Of a stretch of DNA of 24,016 nt, positions 8,301 through 14,922 are shown piece after piece (positions within the stretch are counted from its first letter, which is position 1; every line of letters starts with the position of its first letter). The DNA comes from a virus. The notes beneath the pieces were generated by a model that worked only from the letters and a program-made list of their open reading frames with translations, was not told the DNA's origin and did not search any database. Where the stretch lies: the IMG/VR virus record IMGVR_UViG_3300021962_000645, positions 1 to 24,016 of that record. One strand, given 5' to 3'. The position numbers and the translations under genes were made by a program.

Positions 8301-11122
8301 GTTTCAAACGCGCCTTCGCCAACCATCTGCATTTTCTTAAGACCGGGCACAACAGCCGCAGCTATATCGTCGCCAACTTTACCGAAGATCGCATTAAGCT
8401 GTTCTTGAATTTCTGTGCCAGTCATATCCTTAAACGAAATTTTGCCGAGCGAAACCTTAAAGCCGTCGATTATCGCATCTGCGCTGGTCACGCCAATTTC
8501 ATTGGCCGCAGTAAGTACACCAGTCCGCAAGCTTGCTATAATTGTGCTGAATTGATCCGCAAGCCCTGCGTCAAGCGGGCTGTTAGCCGTCGAAACCTTC
8601 TGCGAACTGCTGACTTTCATCCCGAGGAAGCTAGTTGAGCTTGATTTTAATATTTGATTGTAAACGTCACCGGCAATGCCACTAACGATAATGTCTCCGA
8701 CCTTTTGCGATCCGAAATTAACGCCGAAGTCTTGAAGCGTTTTTGTAGTCTTACTGCTAATACCAAACAGCAAAAACATCGGGTCGAGCATGCCGGAACT
8801 TTTAGAGCCGAGCCCCAACTTACTTGTGTCGAACGCGCCGCCCGTAACGCCAATCGACCGCGCGAGCGTTGCAGACAACGAACCTATGTTCGTGTCGATG
8901 CTCCGCAACGCCTGCAACATATCATTACTGTACTCGAGCATTTGGTTCGAGTTTCTGGCAGCAAGCTCAAGCGACTTTCCAATGGAATCTGATTTCCCAG
9001 CGGCATCGCCAAGCACGGAGCCTGTACCTGCCGCTCCCTGCCGGTCCTTGGCATCAGTAGCGCCAGGGGCAGCAGCGCCGCCGCCGCCGCCGCCGAACAT
9101 CGCAACGCCAAAAGACGCAAGCGCCGCCGCAACGGTAGCCATCGCAATAAGATTATAAGGAAACGGAACGCTTGAAGCTGTCTTTGCTACTGCCGCCGTT
9201 CCGTCCGCCGACGCACGGACGCCTGAATTGGTAAGGCTGGAGACGGTTTGCGCGGCATCTTGCGCCATATTGGCGACCATGTTTCCCAACTGAAATGCGC
9301 GGTAGGCTGTTTCAACTGCTTGGAGCCCTTTGTACAGGGCTGTCTTTTCGCTAAATAATTGTTTGGCCGACCCCAACACATCGGCATTATATTGCAGTTC
9401 GTTGTCGGCGTTTTGTTTTGCGGCATCGGCTTCAGCCGCCTGCATTTTTAGTTTTGTCGTGTTCTCGTCGTACGTTCCGAGTTTCTTCTCCTCCTTTGCT
9501 GCTATCTTTATTTGCTTTAGCGTCTCATCTAGGGCCGTTACGACCGTCTGCTGCGCGACATTATAGGAAGCCATAACAACGCCCATATTCCCAATGGCCG
9601 CGCCAACGCTGCCAAACGCATCGGCCATACTCGTGGCGACTCGTTTAGTTTGCTTTTCTACACGCTCAAGAATTTCTAAATATGCGTTTGCCTCTGCAAG
9701 CTCGAACGTTCCGCCCCCGTCCTTCTCTACCCCACGCGCATTCTCTTCAGCCGTCTTCTTAATGCGGGCGCTGTTTTCTTCATTTATCTGAGCGACAACC
9801 CCATCGGCCTCTATAAGAATTCGCTCAGCTTCGTCCGCCTGACGCTGGAACTCACGCAAATTCTCGTCCACTGCCTTCTTAATGCGAGCGGTGTTTTCTG
9901 CATTTATCTGAGCAACGATGCTGTCGGTCTCTTTAAGAATCCGCTCAGTTTCGTCCGCCTCCTGCTGGCGGACTTTGATGTTATTTTCAAGCACCTTTAG
10001 TGAGCGATTAACAGCATCCTCCACCGAGGATTGGCTTGGAATTAAGCCCTGTGTGGTAATTACTGGCATTCTGGCAGGAACAGGAACAATGGGATTTTCG
10101 GCTGATCGAGGCTTGCCGCCTCGTGCTGCCATTTCAATAGGACCCCACACGTCGCCGTAACTAAGCGCCGCCTCCGCTGTCCAGACTTTCATATGAGCCC
10201 AGAACAACGACCACTTTCTGTCAGCAGCGTCTGCTCGCTTAACGAGGTCTTCATCAATAACAAGCCCGAGGTTCTTCATATTCGCCACAATGTTCGGGTC
10301 GGCCCACGCCTCTAGGACTTGCTCAATATCTTGCCCTGACTTCCCAAAAAGAACAGCTTCCACAGTCGCTCGTTTCGTTACATCCGAAATCTGAAGCAAA
10401 GCGTTTGCAACCAGGGGTAAAGAAGATTCAGGCGAGCCCGCCAAGTCCGCAGCCGTAAGGCCAATTTTGTCCAGCGCCTCAGTAACCGACTTCGATCCTT
10501 CTTGCGCTTCCCCCATGGTTCGGGTGAATTTTCTTAGCGCAGCGTCACCAACATCAGCGGACGCTCCGGAGTTAAGCGCAGCCGCTTTAAACGCTTGAAG
10601 CGCGTCCGTGCTTATTCCAATGCTCTTGGCTTGATCGTCTAGGTCCGCGACAGACTTAACAACGGAGGTGGTCCACGCCACAAGCGCACTCACAGAAAGC
10701 GCGCCACCAAACAAGCCAAGGACTTGATTAAGCTTCCCCAGCCCAACGCTGAAGGAAGCGGAAGAGGTCGTTGCACCATTGCCTGCCGCATTGAGCTTAC
10801 GATATTGCTCCTCTGCCAACCGCATCGCGGCTGTTGATTTTTCCGTAGAGATAATTCCATCAGCTTGATATGCAGCGATTTTCTGAATGGTCCGCTCATA
10901 TTCCTGCTGCGCGCGGATTGTTGGGTTGAGCCTCCCAAGAAGCTTTTCAAAGCCCTGCTCTGTGAGCCGAGTCGCGACTGTCGTCTTCTCTTGAGAGACT
11001 GTGATCCTCTCGGTCGAAGACACAAGCTCGTCCGCAGCCTTCCGCGCAGATTGCAATTTCTGCACAGAGTCGCCGACCTCGTACCCGAGGCGATAGACTG
11101 CGGTTTCGACAGTTTCAGTCAA
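5372..11122 (-). CDS. Tail tape measure protein (1916 aa)
   Basis: By far the longest gene in the window, placed directly after the tail assembly chaperones as is usual for tape measure proteins. These set tail length and are ejected through the tube during infection. An in-frame TGA at 11128-11126 leaves TTG 11122 as the likely start, giving MTETVETAVYRLGYEVGD. Features in order: a helical N-terminal region; a hydrophobic stretch at about 125-158; a charged coiled coil with two 40-residue repeats (about 380-461); a second hydrophobic stretch with a Gly run (VPFPYNLIAMATVAAALASF, about 649-680); a long helical region; four repeats of about 94 residues (about 1264-1640); 13 consecutive Gly codons at 5939-5977; and a C-terminal region with GGVTQGGMSLVGERGAEIVQFP, a common tape measure C-terminal motif. 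The length would predict a tail of very roughly 250-300 nm at 1.5 Å per residue. Confidence 0.95.
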   Translation of the reverse strand: MTETVETAVYRLGYEVGDSVQKLQSARKAADELVSSTERITVSQEKTTVATRLTEQGFEKLLGRLNPTIRAQQEYERTIQKIAAYQADGIISTEKSTAAMRLAEEQYRKLNAAGNGATTSSASFSVGLGKLNQVLGLFGGALSVSALVAWTTSVVKSVADLDDQAKSIGISTDALQAFKAAALNSGASADVGDAALRKFTRTMGEAQEGSKSVTEALDKIGLTAADLAGSPESSLPLVANALLQISDVTKRATVEAVLFGKSGQDIEQVLEAWADPNIVANMKNLGLVIDEDLVKRADAADRKWSLFWAHMKVWTAEAALSYGDVWGPIEMAARGGKPRSAENPIVPVPARMPVITTQGLIPSQSSVEDAVNRSLKVLENNIKVRQQEADETERILKETDSIVAQINAENTARIKKAVDENLREFQRQADEAERILIEADGVVAQINEENSARIKKTAEENARGVEKDGGGTFELAEANAYLEILERVEKQTKRVATSMADAFGSVGAAIGNMGVVMASYNVAQQTVVTALDETLKQIKIAAKEEKKLGTYDENTTKLKMQAAEADAAKQNADNELQYNADVLGSAKQLFSEKTALYKGLQAVETAYRAFQLGNMVANMAQDAAQTVSSLTNSGVRASADGTAAVAKTASSVPFPYNLIAMATVAAALASFGVAMFGGGGGGAAAPGATDAKDRQGAAGTGSVLGDAAGKSDSIGKSLELAARNSNQMLEYSNDMLQALRSIDTNIGSLSATLARSIGVTGGAFDTSKLGLGSKSSGMLDPMFLLFGISSKTTKTLQDFGVNFGSQKVGDIIVSGIAGDVYNQILKSSSTSFLGMKVSSSQKVSTANSPLDAGLADQFSTIIASLRTGVLTAANEIGVTSADAIIDGFKVSLGKISFKDMTGTEIQEQLNAIFGKVGDDIAAAVVPGLKKMQMVGEGAFETLVRVAREFQVVDLTLASMGKTFGAVGLASVEARDRLVQLSGGLDQFTEQAEFFVENFLTEAQQLAPIIAATASEMARLGYSAVTSKDQFAALVLGIDVSTQSGAALYASLMAVAPAFARVADAAKSLFEDVISSASSAIDALIGNSQRAAQSAHSLSEQYASVSASIKQTLSGLMVGDLSTLSPMGKYSASKAQLEAAGTAARGGDMDALRSLGGLAQAFLGQSKSVNASTAAYADDFSFVQGLLKSAGFSADTFGATADYQAKLYDVQTELLKLTKDNMSQQTVDQALLLEQIAALNNIGALISNSTDAISLAIFLSSATARADAQSVVEKLSDGLVASEVAGVTASLTRLRETLVNAGVAETSSIVSAIDTLLRTTADGLISVEEAGPTRAALGILSMAAGDIAKSIISASATARADAQSVVAKLSDGLVANEVAGVTTSLNRLRETLVNAGVAETSSIVSAIDTLLRTTADGLISVEEAGPTRAALGILSMAAGDIAKSIISASATARADAQSVVAKLSDGLVASEVAGVTTSLNRLRETLVGAGVASTSSIVSAIDTLLNTTADGLIDVAEAEATRGALETLRQTSIGNTSALERGLAGVIIGSSENARTITTALADGLSVDELPAVTSALDRLRIELIGAGIEESSALVRAVDTLRRTTADGLIDVAEADQVRDALSVLTGAADTNATAIVSKLSASASLQQIIAQVAGTDNAISRAILEAIQADGGSGVNIVQQIYIGTQSVVGQLQRVIAAINELAALPPPADALPVGGGGGGGGGGGGGSPAPPSASEQVAALIATSLSKIKADLLTWDAASPGSGMPIANMIDTGGSIRAVDTALRTQRKTTTHPRNVAYLDPIISYSGSALDMINSLASQYGLPTYATGGVTQGGMSLVGERGAEIVQFPQGSRVYSNTDSRSMFDTSEMVNELRALRKELTSTSSGGKDNAALLSAIRELTRQLQFAQDRALVA
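6200..7335 (-). repeat. Four ~94-residue repeats in the tape measure gene (282-bp period)
   Basis: The unit has the form ADAQSVVAKLSDGLV...RLRETLVNAG...IVSAIDTLLRTTADGLI. Anchor bases agcgtctcac recur on the plus strand at 6669, 6951 and 7233, giving an exact 282-bp period (94 codons). The copies around 6690-6950 and 6972-7232 differ at only about three bases by eye, so this duplication is recent or homogenised. The copy nearest the C-terminus (about 6200-6470) is clearly diverged. Copy number here would change tail length by 94 residues per unit. Confidence 0.9.
9740..9980 (-). repeat. Two 40-residue coiled-coil repeats in the tape measure gene (120-bp period)
   Basis: The unit reads roughly ADExERILxExDxxVAQINxENxARIKK and occurs twice. 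The anchor cgctcag appears on the plus strand at 9822 and 9942, a 120-bp period. The charged heptad-like composition indicates an extended helix. The two copies have diverged more than the 94-residue repeats. Confidence 0.8.
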
Positions 11123-11137
11123 GAGTCATTGGCCTTT

Positions 11138-11488
11138 CTACTTCTTCTCCGAGGAGATAGCCGCCTGAAGTCTGGACAACATAACAAGAGCCTTCGCCTC
11201 CCATGGTTCTAGATCAACCTCGTTCAACGCGCACCATGAGAAAAGCACAGACCACGAAATGACAGGGGGGGCCATACCCCCTAACTCAACGCCAGCCATC
11301 ACCAAGTGAAAGTCGTCCCAGAGGTATGCAAGCTCCTCTGGGATCGGCGGTCCGGTTACTATTGGCGATGCCTTGCGTGGCTTACCAAGAGCCGCCCACT
11401 GACGATCTGCGGCCTCTTGGTGCGACCGTTCAGAGGCCCCATCCACGCCTGATTTGCCGAGCCTAAATTCATACTCGGCAAATTCCAT
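11138..11488 (-). CDS. Tail assembly chaperone, T-like downstream part
   Basis: An open frame of 116 codons from the ATG at 11488 (TGATG overlap with the G stop) to TAG at 11138-11140. No convincing Shine-Dalgarno sequence precedes this ATG, and the frame is open further upstream through LASLIDQL, so the main product is probably the C-terminal part of a G-T fusion. The C-terminal half (YLWDDFHLVMAGVELGG, then PPVISWSVLFSWCALN and LEPWEAKALVMLSRL) matches the usual look of T-type tail chaperone segments: a Trp-rich helix, then a Trp-Glu helix near the end. In phage lambda the G and GT proteins hold the tape measure and recruit tail tube subunits; they are not in the finished virion. The position between tail tube and tape measure genes fits. 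Confidence 0.8.
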   Translation of the reverse strand: MEFAEYEFRLGKSGVDGASERSHQEAADRQWAALGKPRKASPIVTGPPIPEELAYLWDDFHLVMAGVELGGMAPPVISWSVLFSWCALNEVDLEPWEAKALVMLSRLQAAISSEKK

Positions 11489-11910
11489 CAACTGGTCGAT
11501 GAGGCTCGCGAGAAATTTGCGCGTTCACCGGAGAACGCATCGACCTGATCGCGTATCCACGCCATCGAGCGTTCCGCATAAAGCTCACGCGCGTTCTCCG
11601 AATTGAACGGCACATCGATGACGACGCCGTCGAAGCCGACAAGAAACCAGCCAGCAGAAAGCTCTGCCAGCAACTCCACACTGTCGGCTTCAGCTTGTTC
11701 GGGGTTCATTCGAGCGCGTCCACGAGAATTGATGGCGCGCTGTTGAATCTTACGGATGTGTTTGCGCGCAATGACGGAGTCACCGGAATACACATCGACG
11801 TAAGCTTCGGTGCCGTCTGCTGTGCGCAGCGGCTGACCCGTGAACGGATGAATGATTTGCATCCGCGCGGGCTTGTCAACTTCAAGGGCGAGATTGTCGA
11901 ACTTGCTCAT
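11138..11910 (-). CDS. Tail assembly chaperone G-T fusion, by predicted -1 ribosomal frameshift
   Basis: The zero frame from ATG 11910 reads to the slippery heptamer at 11518-11512. A one-base backward slip there continues in the T frame as ANF-LASLIDQLMEFAEYEF and ends at 11138. This gives 133 codons of G plus 124 residues of T, about 257 residues. The heptamer is A AAT TTC in the correct phase (X XXY YYZ). The T frame has no good ribosome binding site of its own. Programmed frameshifting at this locus is conserved across long-tailed phages. The fusion is inferred, not shown: the T frame could also be translated by reinitiation at TGATG. Confidence 0.72.
11452..11483 (-). other. Perfect 10-bp hairpin downstream of the G stop
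   Basis: On the minus strand, ATTTGCCGAG at 11483-11474 pairs with CTCGGCAAAT at 11461-11452 around a 12-base loop. It begins two bases after the TGATG junction and about 28 bases after the slippery heptamer. It may stimulate frameshifting or affect reinitiation at the T frame. It lies in coding sequence and could be coincidental. Confidence 0.5.
11488..11910 (-). CDS. Tail assembly chaperone, G-like (140 aa)
   Basis: I place the start at ATG 11910 (MSKFDNLALEVDKPARM) because AAAGGAAATAAAA gives a strong ribosome binding site just upstream. A longer version from ATG 12054 would overlap the end of the tail tube gene and read through a cluster of hairpins. The protein has an N-terminal beta-rich part (IHPFTGQPLRTADGTEAYVDVYSGD) and a helical C-terminal part ending WIRDQVDAFSGERANFSRASSTS. 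The WIRDQV...ERANF ending is typical of G-type tail chaperones and sits right at the frameshift site. It lies between the tail tube and tape measure genes. Made in excess over G-T, it would help load tail tube protein onto the tape measure. Confidence 0.82.
   Translation of the reverse strand: MSKFDNLALEVDKPARMQIIHPFTGQPLRTADGTEAYVDVYSGDSVIARKHIRKIQQRAINSRGRARMNPEQAEADSVELLAELSAGWFLVGFDGVVIDVPFNSENARELYAERSMAWIRDQVDAFSGERANFSRASSTS
11512..11518 (-). promoter_or_regulatory. -1 frameshift slippery heptamer AAATTTC
   Basis: On the minus strand the heptamer reads A AAT TTC, with AAT and TTC as zero-frame codons of the G gene (codon starts at 11517 and 11514). It therefore fits the X XXY YYZ rule exactly. 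It lies seven codons before the G stop, and the -1 frame from it joins the T frame without interruption. Confidence 0.75.
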
Positions 11911-11933
11911 TTTTATTTCCTTTGGCGGTAGGA

Positions 11934-11961
11934 GGAGAGGGTGCCCGCCAGCACCCTCTCC
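11934..11961 (-). other. Strong hairpin (11-bp perfect stem) in tail tube / G gap
   Basis: The arms ggagagggtgc (11934-11944) and gcaccctctcc (11951-11961) pair perfectly around a 6-base loop. No T-run follows on the transcribed strand, so it is not a classical intrinsic terminator. It may act as an attenuator, an RNA 3'-end stabiliser for the tail tube message, or a processing site. It ends 24 bases before the G start codon. Confidence 0.65.
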
Positions 11962-11977
11962 GGTTGCAACCACCCCT

Positions 11978-12007
11978 GCTGGCTCCGCAATTTTGTCGGG
12001 AGCCAGC
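11978..12007 (-). other. Second hairpin (9-bp perfect stem) in tail tube / G gap
   Basis: The arms gctggctcc (11978-11986) and ggagccagc (11999-12007) pair perfectly around a 12-base loop. It is the middle one of three consecutive hairpins in the 127-base gap between the tail tube stop and the G start. Confidence 0.6.
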
Positions 12008-12026
12008 ACGAGTGTCTCTCCTCGTG
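12007..12026 (-). other. Third hairpin (6-bp stem) just after the tail tube stop
   Basis: The arms cacgag (12007-12012) and ctcgtg (12021-12026) pair around an 8-base loop. It begins 11 bases after the tail tube TAA and is the first of the three hairpins to be transcribed. It is weaker than the other two. Confidence 0.4.
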
Positions 12027-12037
12027 TGCGGCGAGGA

Positions 12038-13290
12038 TTACGCTTCTGAGTCACAGATTTGGATCGTCGAGCCAGTAATGCCGGTGCTCGCCTCTGTGCC
12101 GTTATATTTCAGTGCCTGGAACGGCAGCGTGATCGATTGACCACTCTCCCCCTGCACCGGATTGTCGTCGCCCGTAAACTTCACGCGCGGTACATACAAC
12201 GTCATCGCTGGCGAGTTTACATCACTCGTGGTCGTCAGGTAAGCAAGAATGCTGATCTCGGTTTCGTTCTTGAAATCGTTGATCAATGTGGCGTCTTCGA
12301 GAAAGGCGGTCATCTGCCCAGTCAGGTTCGCGCGACCGAGGAAGATTTCGGGCACATAATTCTGACCAACAACAGACGCTGTGGACGGATTGAGGTTGTA
12401 CGCAAGGCTCAATCCCGTAACGACGCCGACCGTGGTGCCGCCAACCTGCAAGAGGCCGTTCACAGCGGCGAAGATGCCGGTGTGGTTTCCGCAGTCGGCG
12501 AAGTAAAGAACGGCGCGCTTGCTCCGGTCGTCACTTCCATGTCGCGGCCCATCAGCGTGAAGTCGCATGTCGCCATACCTTCTGCGGGCAGGCCGATGTT
12601 GAAGCCGCCGACGCGGCATTCTGTAAACAACTTCGCCAGATCGATGTCTTCGTAATAATGTTCGACACCGAACTTGCGCTCGACCAAGCTGGACGAGGGC
12701 TGCACAAGGCGCTGACCAGCGCTCGTAACAGTAAACGAAGAGTCTGGTGTGGCGTCCGTCGTCGGTGCAGGGTAGACAGCCACGACACGATTGCTGGTCC
12801 CGCTGAAGCCGGTGATCACATAGTTGGTCGCATTGTTTGCCGACGTTGCGAGGTTTGCAAACCGAAGAATGTGGCCGACGCGCATCCCAAGCGTCACCGG
12901 AGCGCCGCCAGCGAACGTAAACGTGCTCGTGACGCTGCTCGAAATAACCGAAGTCAGGTCGGTGTTGCTCAGAGACAACGCAGCCTCCCACGTTCCGCGC
13001 GAAGCGGCTTCAAAAAAGTCCTTGTACGACCCTGGGGACAATTCTCCGGTGATTGATCCAGTGACGCGCTTAGAACCGAGGCGCACATCCAACAATTGAC
13101 GGTCGTTACGAACTTCCGCCGAAGTGTACGGCGGACGGTCCAACTTCAGTGTGCTCGAAACGCGCCGAAGAATCTGCGCGCTGCCTGCAGCAGGGTCCGT
13201 TGCCGATACCGGCTGACTGTTGGAGGTGATAACACCCGTGGAATAGGCTTTATAAGTTACTCGCGCTGCTGCGCCGTCTGCGACAGACAT
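12038..13290 (-). CDS. Major tail tube protein, interrupted by an apparent -1 base frameshift
   Basis: The gene starts at ATG 13290 with a strong AGGAAA ribosome binding site. The first frame encodes 276 residues and stops at TGA 12462-12460, but the family-like sequence leaves that frame earlier, after FFTSPTAETTP. It resumes in the -1 frame as GIFAAVNGLLQVGGTTVGVVTGLSLAYN and runs to TAA at 12038, ending IQICDSEA. Adding one base in CCGG near 12477-12480 restores a continuous protein of about 417 residues. The C-terminal part (VPEIFLGRANLTGQMTAFLED, then MTLYVPRVKFTGDDN and TLPFQALKYNG) is characteristic of siphophage tail tube proteins that stack in hexameric rings. It sits between the tail terminator and the chaperones. 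The break is either a real mutation or a sequencing error; I see no slippery heptamer near it. Confidence 0.82.
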
Positions 13291-13359
13291 GGGGCTTTCC
13301 TTTCGTGTTCAAATTTGCGCTGCTGCGCTATCGGTTGCCCAAGCCAGTTCGGGCTTAAG

Positions 13360-13380
13360 CTAGTGCGGGCTTCACACTAG
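13360..13380 (-). other. Hairpin at the tail terminator stop, before the tail tube gene
   Basis: The arms ctagtg (13360-13365) and cactag (13375-13380) form a 6-bp stem around 9 bases, and the TAG stop of the tail terminator gene lies in one arm. A second small stem (AAGCC/GGCTT) and a GCGC/GCGC stem follow in the remaining part of the 86-base gap. No promoter was recognised. The gap may regulate expression of the abundant tail tube protein. Confidence 0.4.
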
Positions 13381-13823
13381 CCAGTCTGATCAAAGTAGAG
13401 GGAGGCTTCTGCCATTGCCCAAAAATAATTATCAACTTCTGACGACAATCCAGGGGGCGTAATGTCGGACCCGTTGCCTCCTGGTCGCGTGCTTGCATCA
13501 AAGCAAGAAACGTCGGCAGTCCGATAAGACCGAAGTGCGGCAGCAACTGTCTCGGCAAGATCGGTGGCAACCGAAAGGCCAACACCTCTCGGAACAAACA
13601 CATAGGCGTCCACGCGAGCGACGTTACGATAGCGATTTGACCCACGACCCCCACCATAAGAGGCAATAAACGCGCGCTCTGTCAGAAACTCGACGTAAAT
13701 AAACGAAGTGGGCGAGTCCTCAAGCGGGTTACTGTCCTCATTCTGCCAGCGCAAGGGAACCGCCGTAATTTGCGATTCAAGTCGGTCGCGTATAGCGGCA
13801 TAGGCTTGAGTCGTCGTGGTCAT
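13377..13823 (-). CDS. Tail terminator / tail completion protein (148 aa)
   Basis: I use ATG 13823, which overlaps the upstream stop as TGATG; a GTG one codon earlier is possible. The sequence AYAAIRDRLESQITAVPLRWQNED, then SFIYVEFLTERAFIASYGGG and ARVDAYVFVPRGVGLSVATDLAETVAAALR, fits the tail terminator-like family (DUF4128 type) in layout: an N-terminal helix, a central beta sheet and a second helix. Length is as expected for the family. It would cap the tail tube and join it to the neck. It is placed directly before the tail tube gene, as in most siphophages. Confidence 0.8.
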   Translation of the reverse strand: MTTTTQAYAAIRDRLESQITAVPLRWQNEDSNPLEDSPTSFIYVEFLTERAFIASYGGGRGSNRYRNVARVDAYVFVPRGVGLSVATDLAETVAAALRSYRTADVSCFDASTRPGGNGSDITPPGLSSEVDNYFWAMAEASLYFDQTG

Positions 13824-14530
13824 CACAAAGCCCGAATGATGATCGCGGGGGCCATAATCACCCGCCGAGAGGCGCTCTGATCGCGCTTGCGAAGACGCAG
13901 CGGAGCACTACTGCCACCACGTTGATTTCCTTTGGAGAGGTAATGTGAAGTCATTTTTCCCTTACCCGACCCAGCACCAAGATTGATGTATGTGAACTCG
14001 ATCTTCGCGGCGTTCCGGTAACGTGGCGCAAGAACCTTCTTAGCCACACGCTCATAAATGTGGTCAGCAACCTGTACGACGAAGCTTCGCCCAGCCTTCG
14101 TCTTGCCCACTTCAATCCGGCGAGCATATGGGACCGGATTTGCAATCATGACCACGTCTGTCGCCTTCAAATTAGCCGGAAGAACGTCCACCGGAGCCCC
14201 ATTCAGGAACAGCGTGTGGCCCCGCGCATAATCACCGCTTCGCACTGGGCTCGCTTCTTGGAGAGCGCGTAACCCAACCGCCGCAATCTCGCGGAAGTAG
14301 AAGTAGCGAAACACAATCGGCCCTGGAAGAATGACGGCGCTGATATCCGTCTGACCAACGCGGTTCGCGTACCCGACAGAATCCGGCTTTACACCAAAAC
14401 GAGTTGTCTGTTCTTGTAAGGTCTCCGCGTGACCCTCGCGCGCGAGCTTTATCAGCCGAGCCTTAGCCCCGGCCTCTTGATGTTTCGGCCAGGAGATGGT
14501 GACAGTCTGGCGAAAAGCAGAACTTGCCAT
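13823..14530 (-). CDS. Neck / tail completion protein, HK97 gp10-like (235 aa)
   Basis: A 235-residue basic protein starting at ATG 14530. The ribosome binding site is weak (AT-rich AATTAA), unlike its neighbours. The central ALQEASPVRSGDYARGHTLFLNG stretch followed by VVMIANPVPYARRIEVGK resembles the gp10-like tail-component family, in which a conserved VRTGxL-like turn and a later Tyr-Ala-Arg segment recur. The C-terminal part is Lys/Arg-rich with a Gly-Ser segment. It lies between a stopper-like gene and the tail terminator, the usual place for this family. The final role (neck versus tail completion) is not decided by sequence. Confidence 0.72.
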   Translation of the reverse strand: MASSAFRQTVTISWPKHQEAGAKARLIKLAREGHAETLQEQTTRFGVKPDSVGYANRVGQTDISAVILPGPIVFRYFYFREIAAVGLRALQEASPVRSGDYARGHTLFLNGAPVDVLPANLKATDVVMIANPVPYARRIEVGKTKAGRSFVVQVADHIYERVAKKVLAPRYRNAAKIEFTYINLGAGSGKGKMTSHYLSKGNQRGGSSAPLRLRKRDQSASRRVIMAPAIIIRAL

Positions 14531-14580
14531 TTAATTTATGCAATGCTCTTCGAGGATAGCAGTAATTTTTACCGACGCTC

Positions 14581-14922
14581 TCATCCTCGCACCTGTAGTT
14601 TGTAGACGAGTTTATCAACGCCGAGATATTTGGTCTCGACAGCCTTCACCGTCTTCTCGACGCCATCGACGATGATGTAGTCGTTTGCGCGCGGAGGCCC
14701 AGGCCACTGACGCTCTCCGATCTCGGTATCGGTGACAATTACTTCGGAATCACCCTGAACGATAGTGCCGATAAGTTCTTGCGGTGCGTAATTCTTGATA
14801 GTTCCGTAAACTACGACATCGAGCGGCTGAAGCACGCCGCCAGCGGCAAGATGTTTGCGACGAAGCGTCATCTGCCTACCAAATCTCGTCAACGCGCCGT
14901 AGATTGATGTGGCAACGCTCAC
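14581..14922 (-). CDS. Head closure / stopper-like protein (113 aa)
   Basis: I choose GTG 14922 because it overlaps the upstream stop as GTGA and has GAGGA about 10 bases upstream. A longer version from 15144 would lie on top of the preceding gene. ATG 14868 (MTLRRKHLAAGG) is an alternative start. The protein has a basic helical start, then a small beta barrel (LQPLDVVVYGTIKNYAPQELIG, then VIVTDTEIG and YIIVDGVEKTVKAVETKYLGVDKLVYKLQVRG). A barrel with a YIIVDG turn and a closing VYKLQVRG strand is typical of head-tail stopper proteins that plug the portal after packaging. Order and size agree. Confidence 0.7.
   Translation of the reverse strand: MSVATSIYGALTRFGRQMTLRRKHLAAGGVLQPLDVVVYGTIKNYAPQELIGTIVQGDSEVIVTDTEIGERQWPGPPRANDYIIVDGVEKTVKAVETKYLGVDKLVYKLQVRG

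Noticed and set aside
11934-11961. Classical intrinsic terminator
   Set aside because: The stem is strong but no T-run follows on the transcribed strand, so I report it only as a hairpin.
11488-12054. A longer G protein starting at ATG 12054
   Set aside because: It would overlap the end of the tail tube gene and translate three hairpins. ATG 11910 has a strong ribosome binding site and the expected length.
12460-12500. A programmed -1 frameshift to explain the tail tube frame change
   Set aside because: No X XXY YYZ heptamer in the correct phase was found near the junction, and a truncated tube protein would lack the second half of its fold. A one-base loss is simpler.
12460-12990. The second tail tube frame read as its own gene from 12991
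   Set aside because: The product upstream of about 12480 in that frame is Cys/Arg-rich and unlike any tail protein, while the other frame reads as tail tube sequence there.
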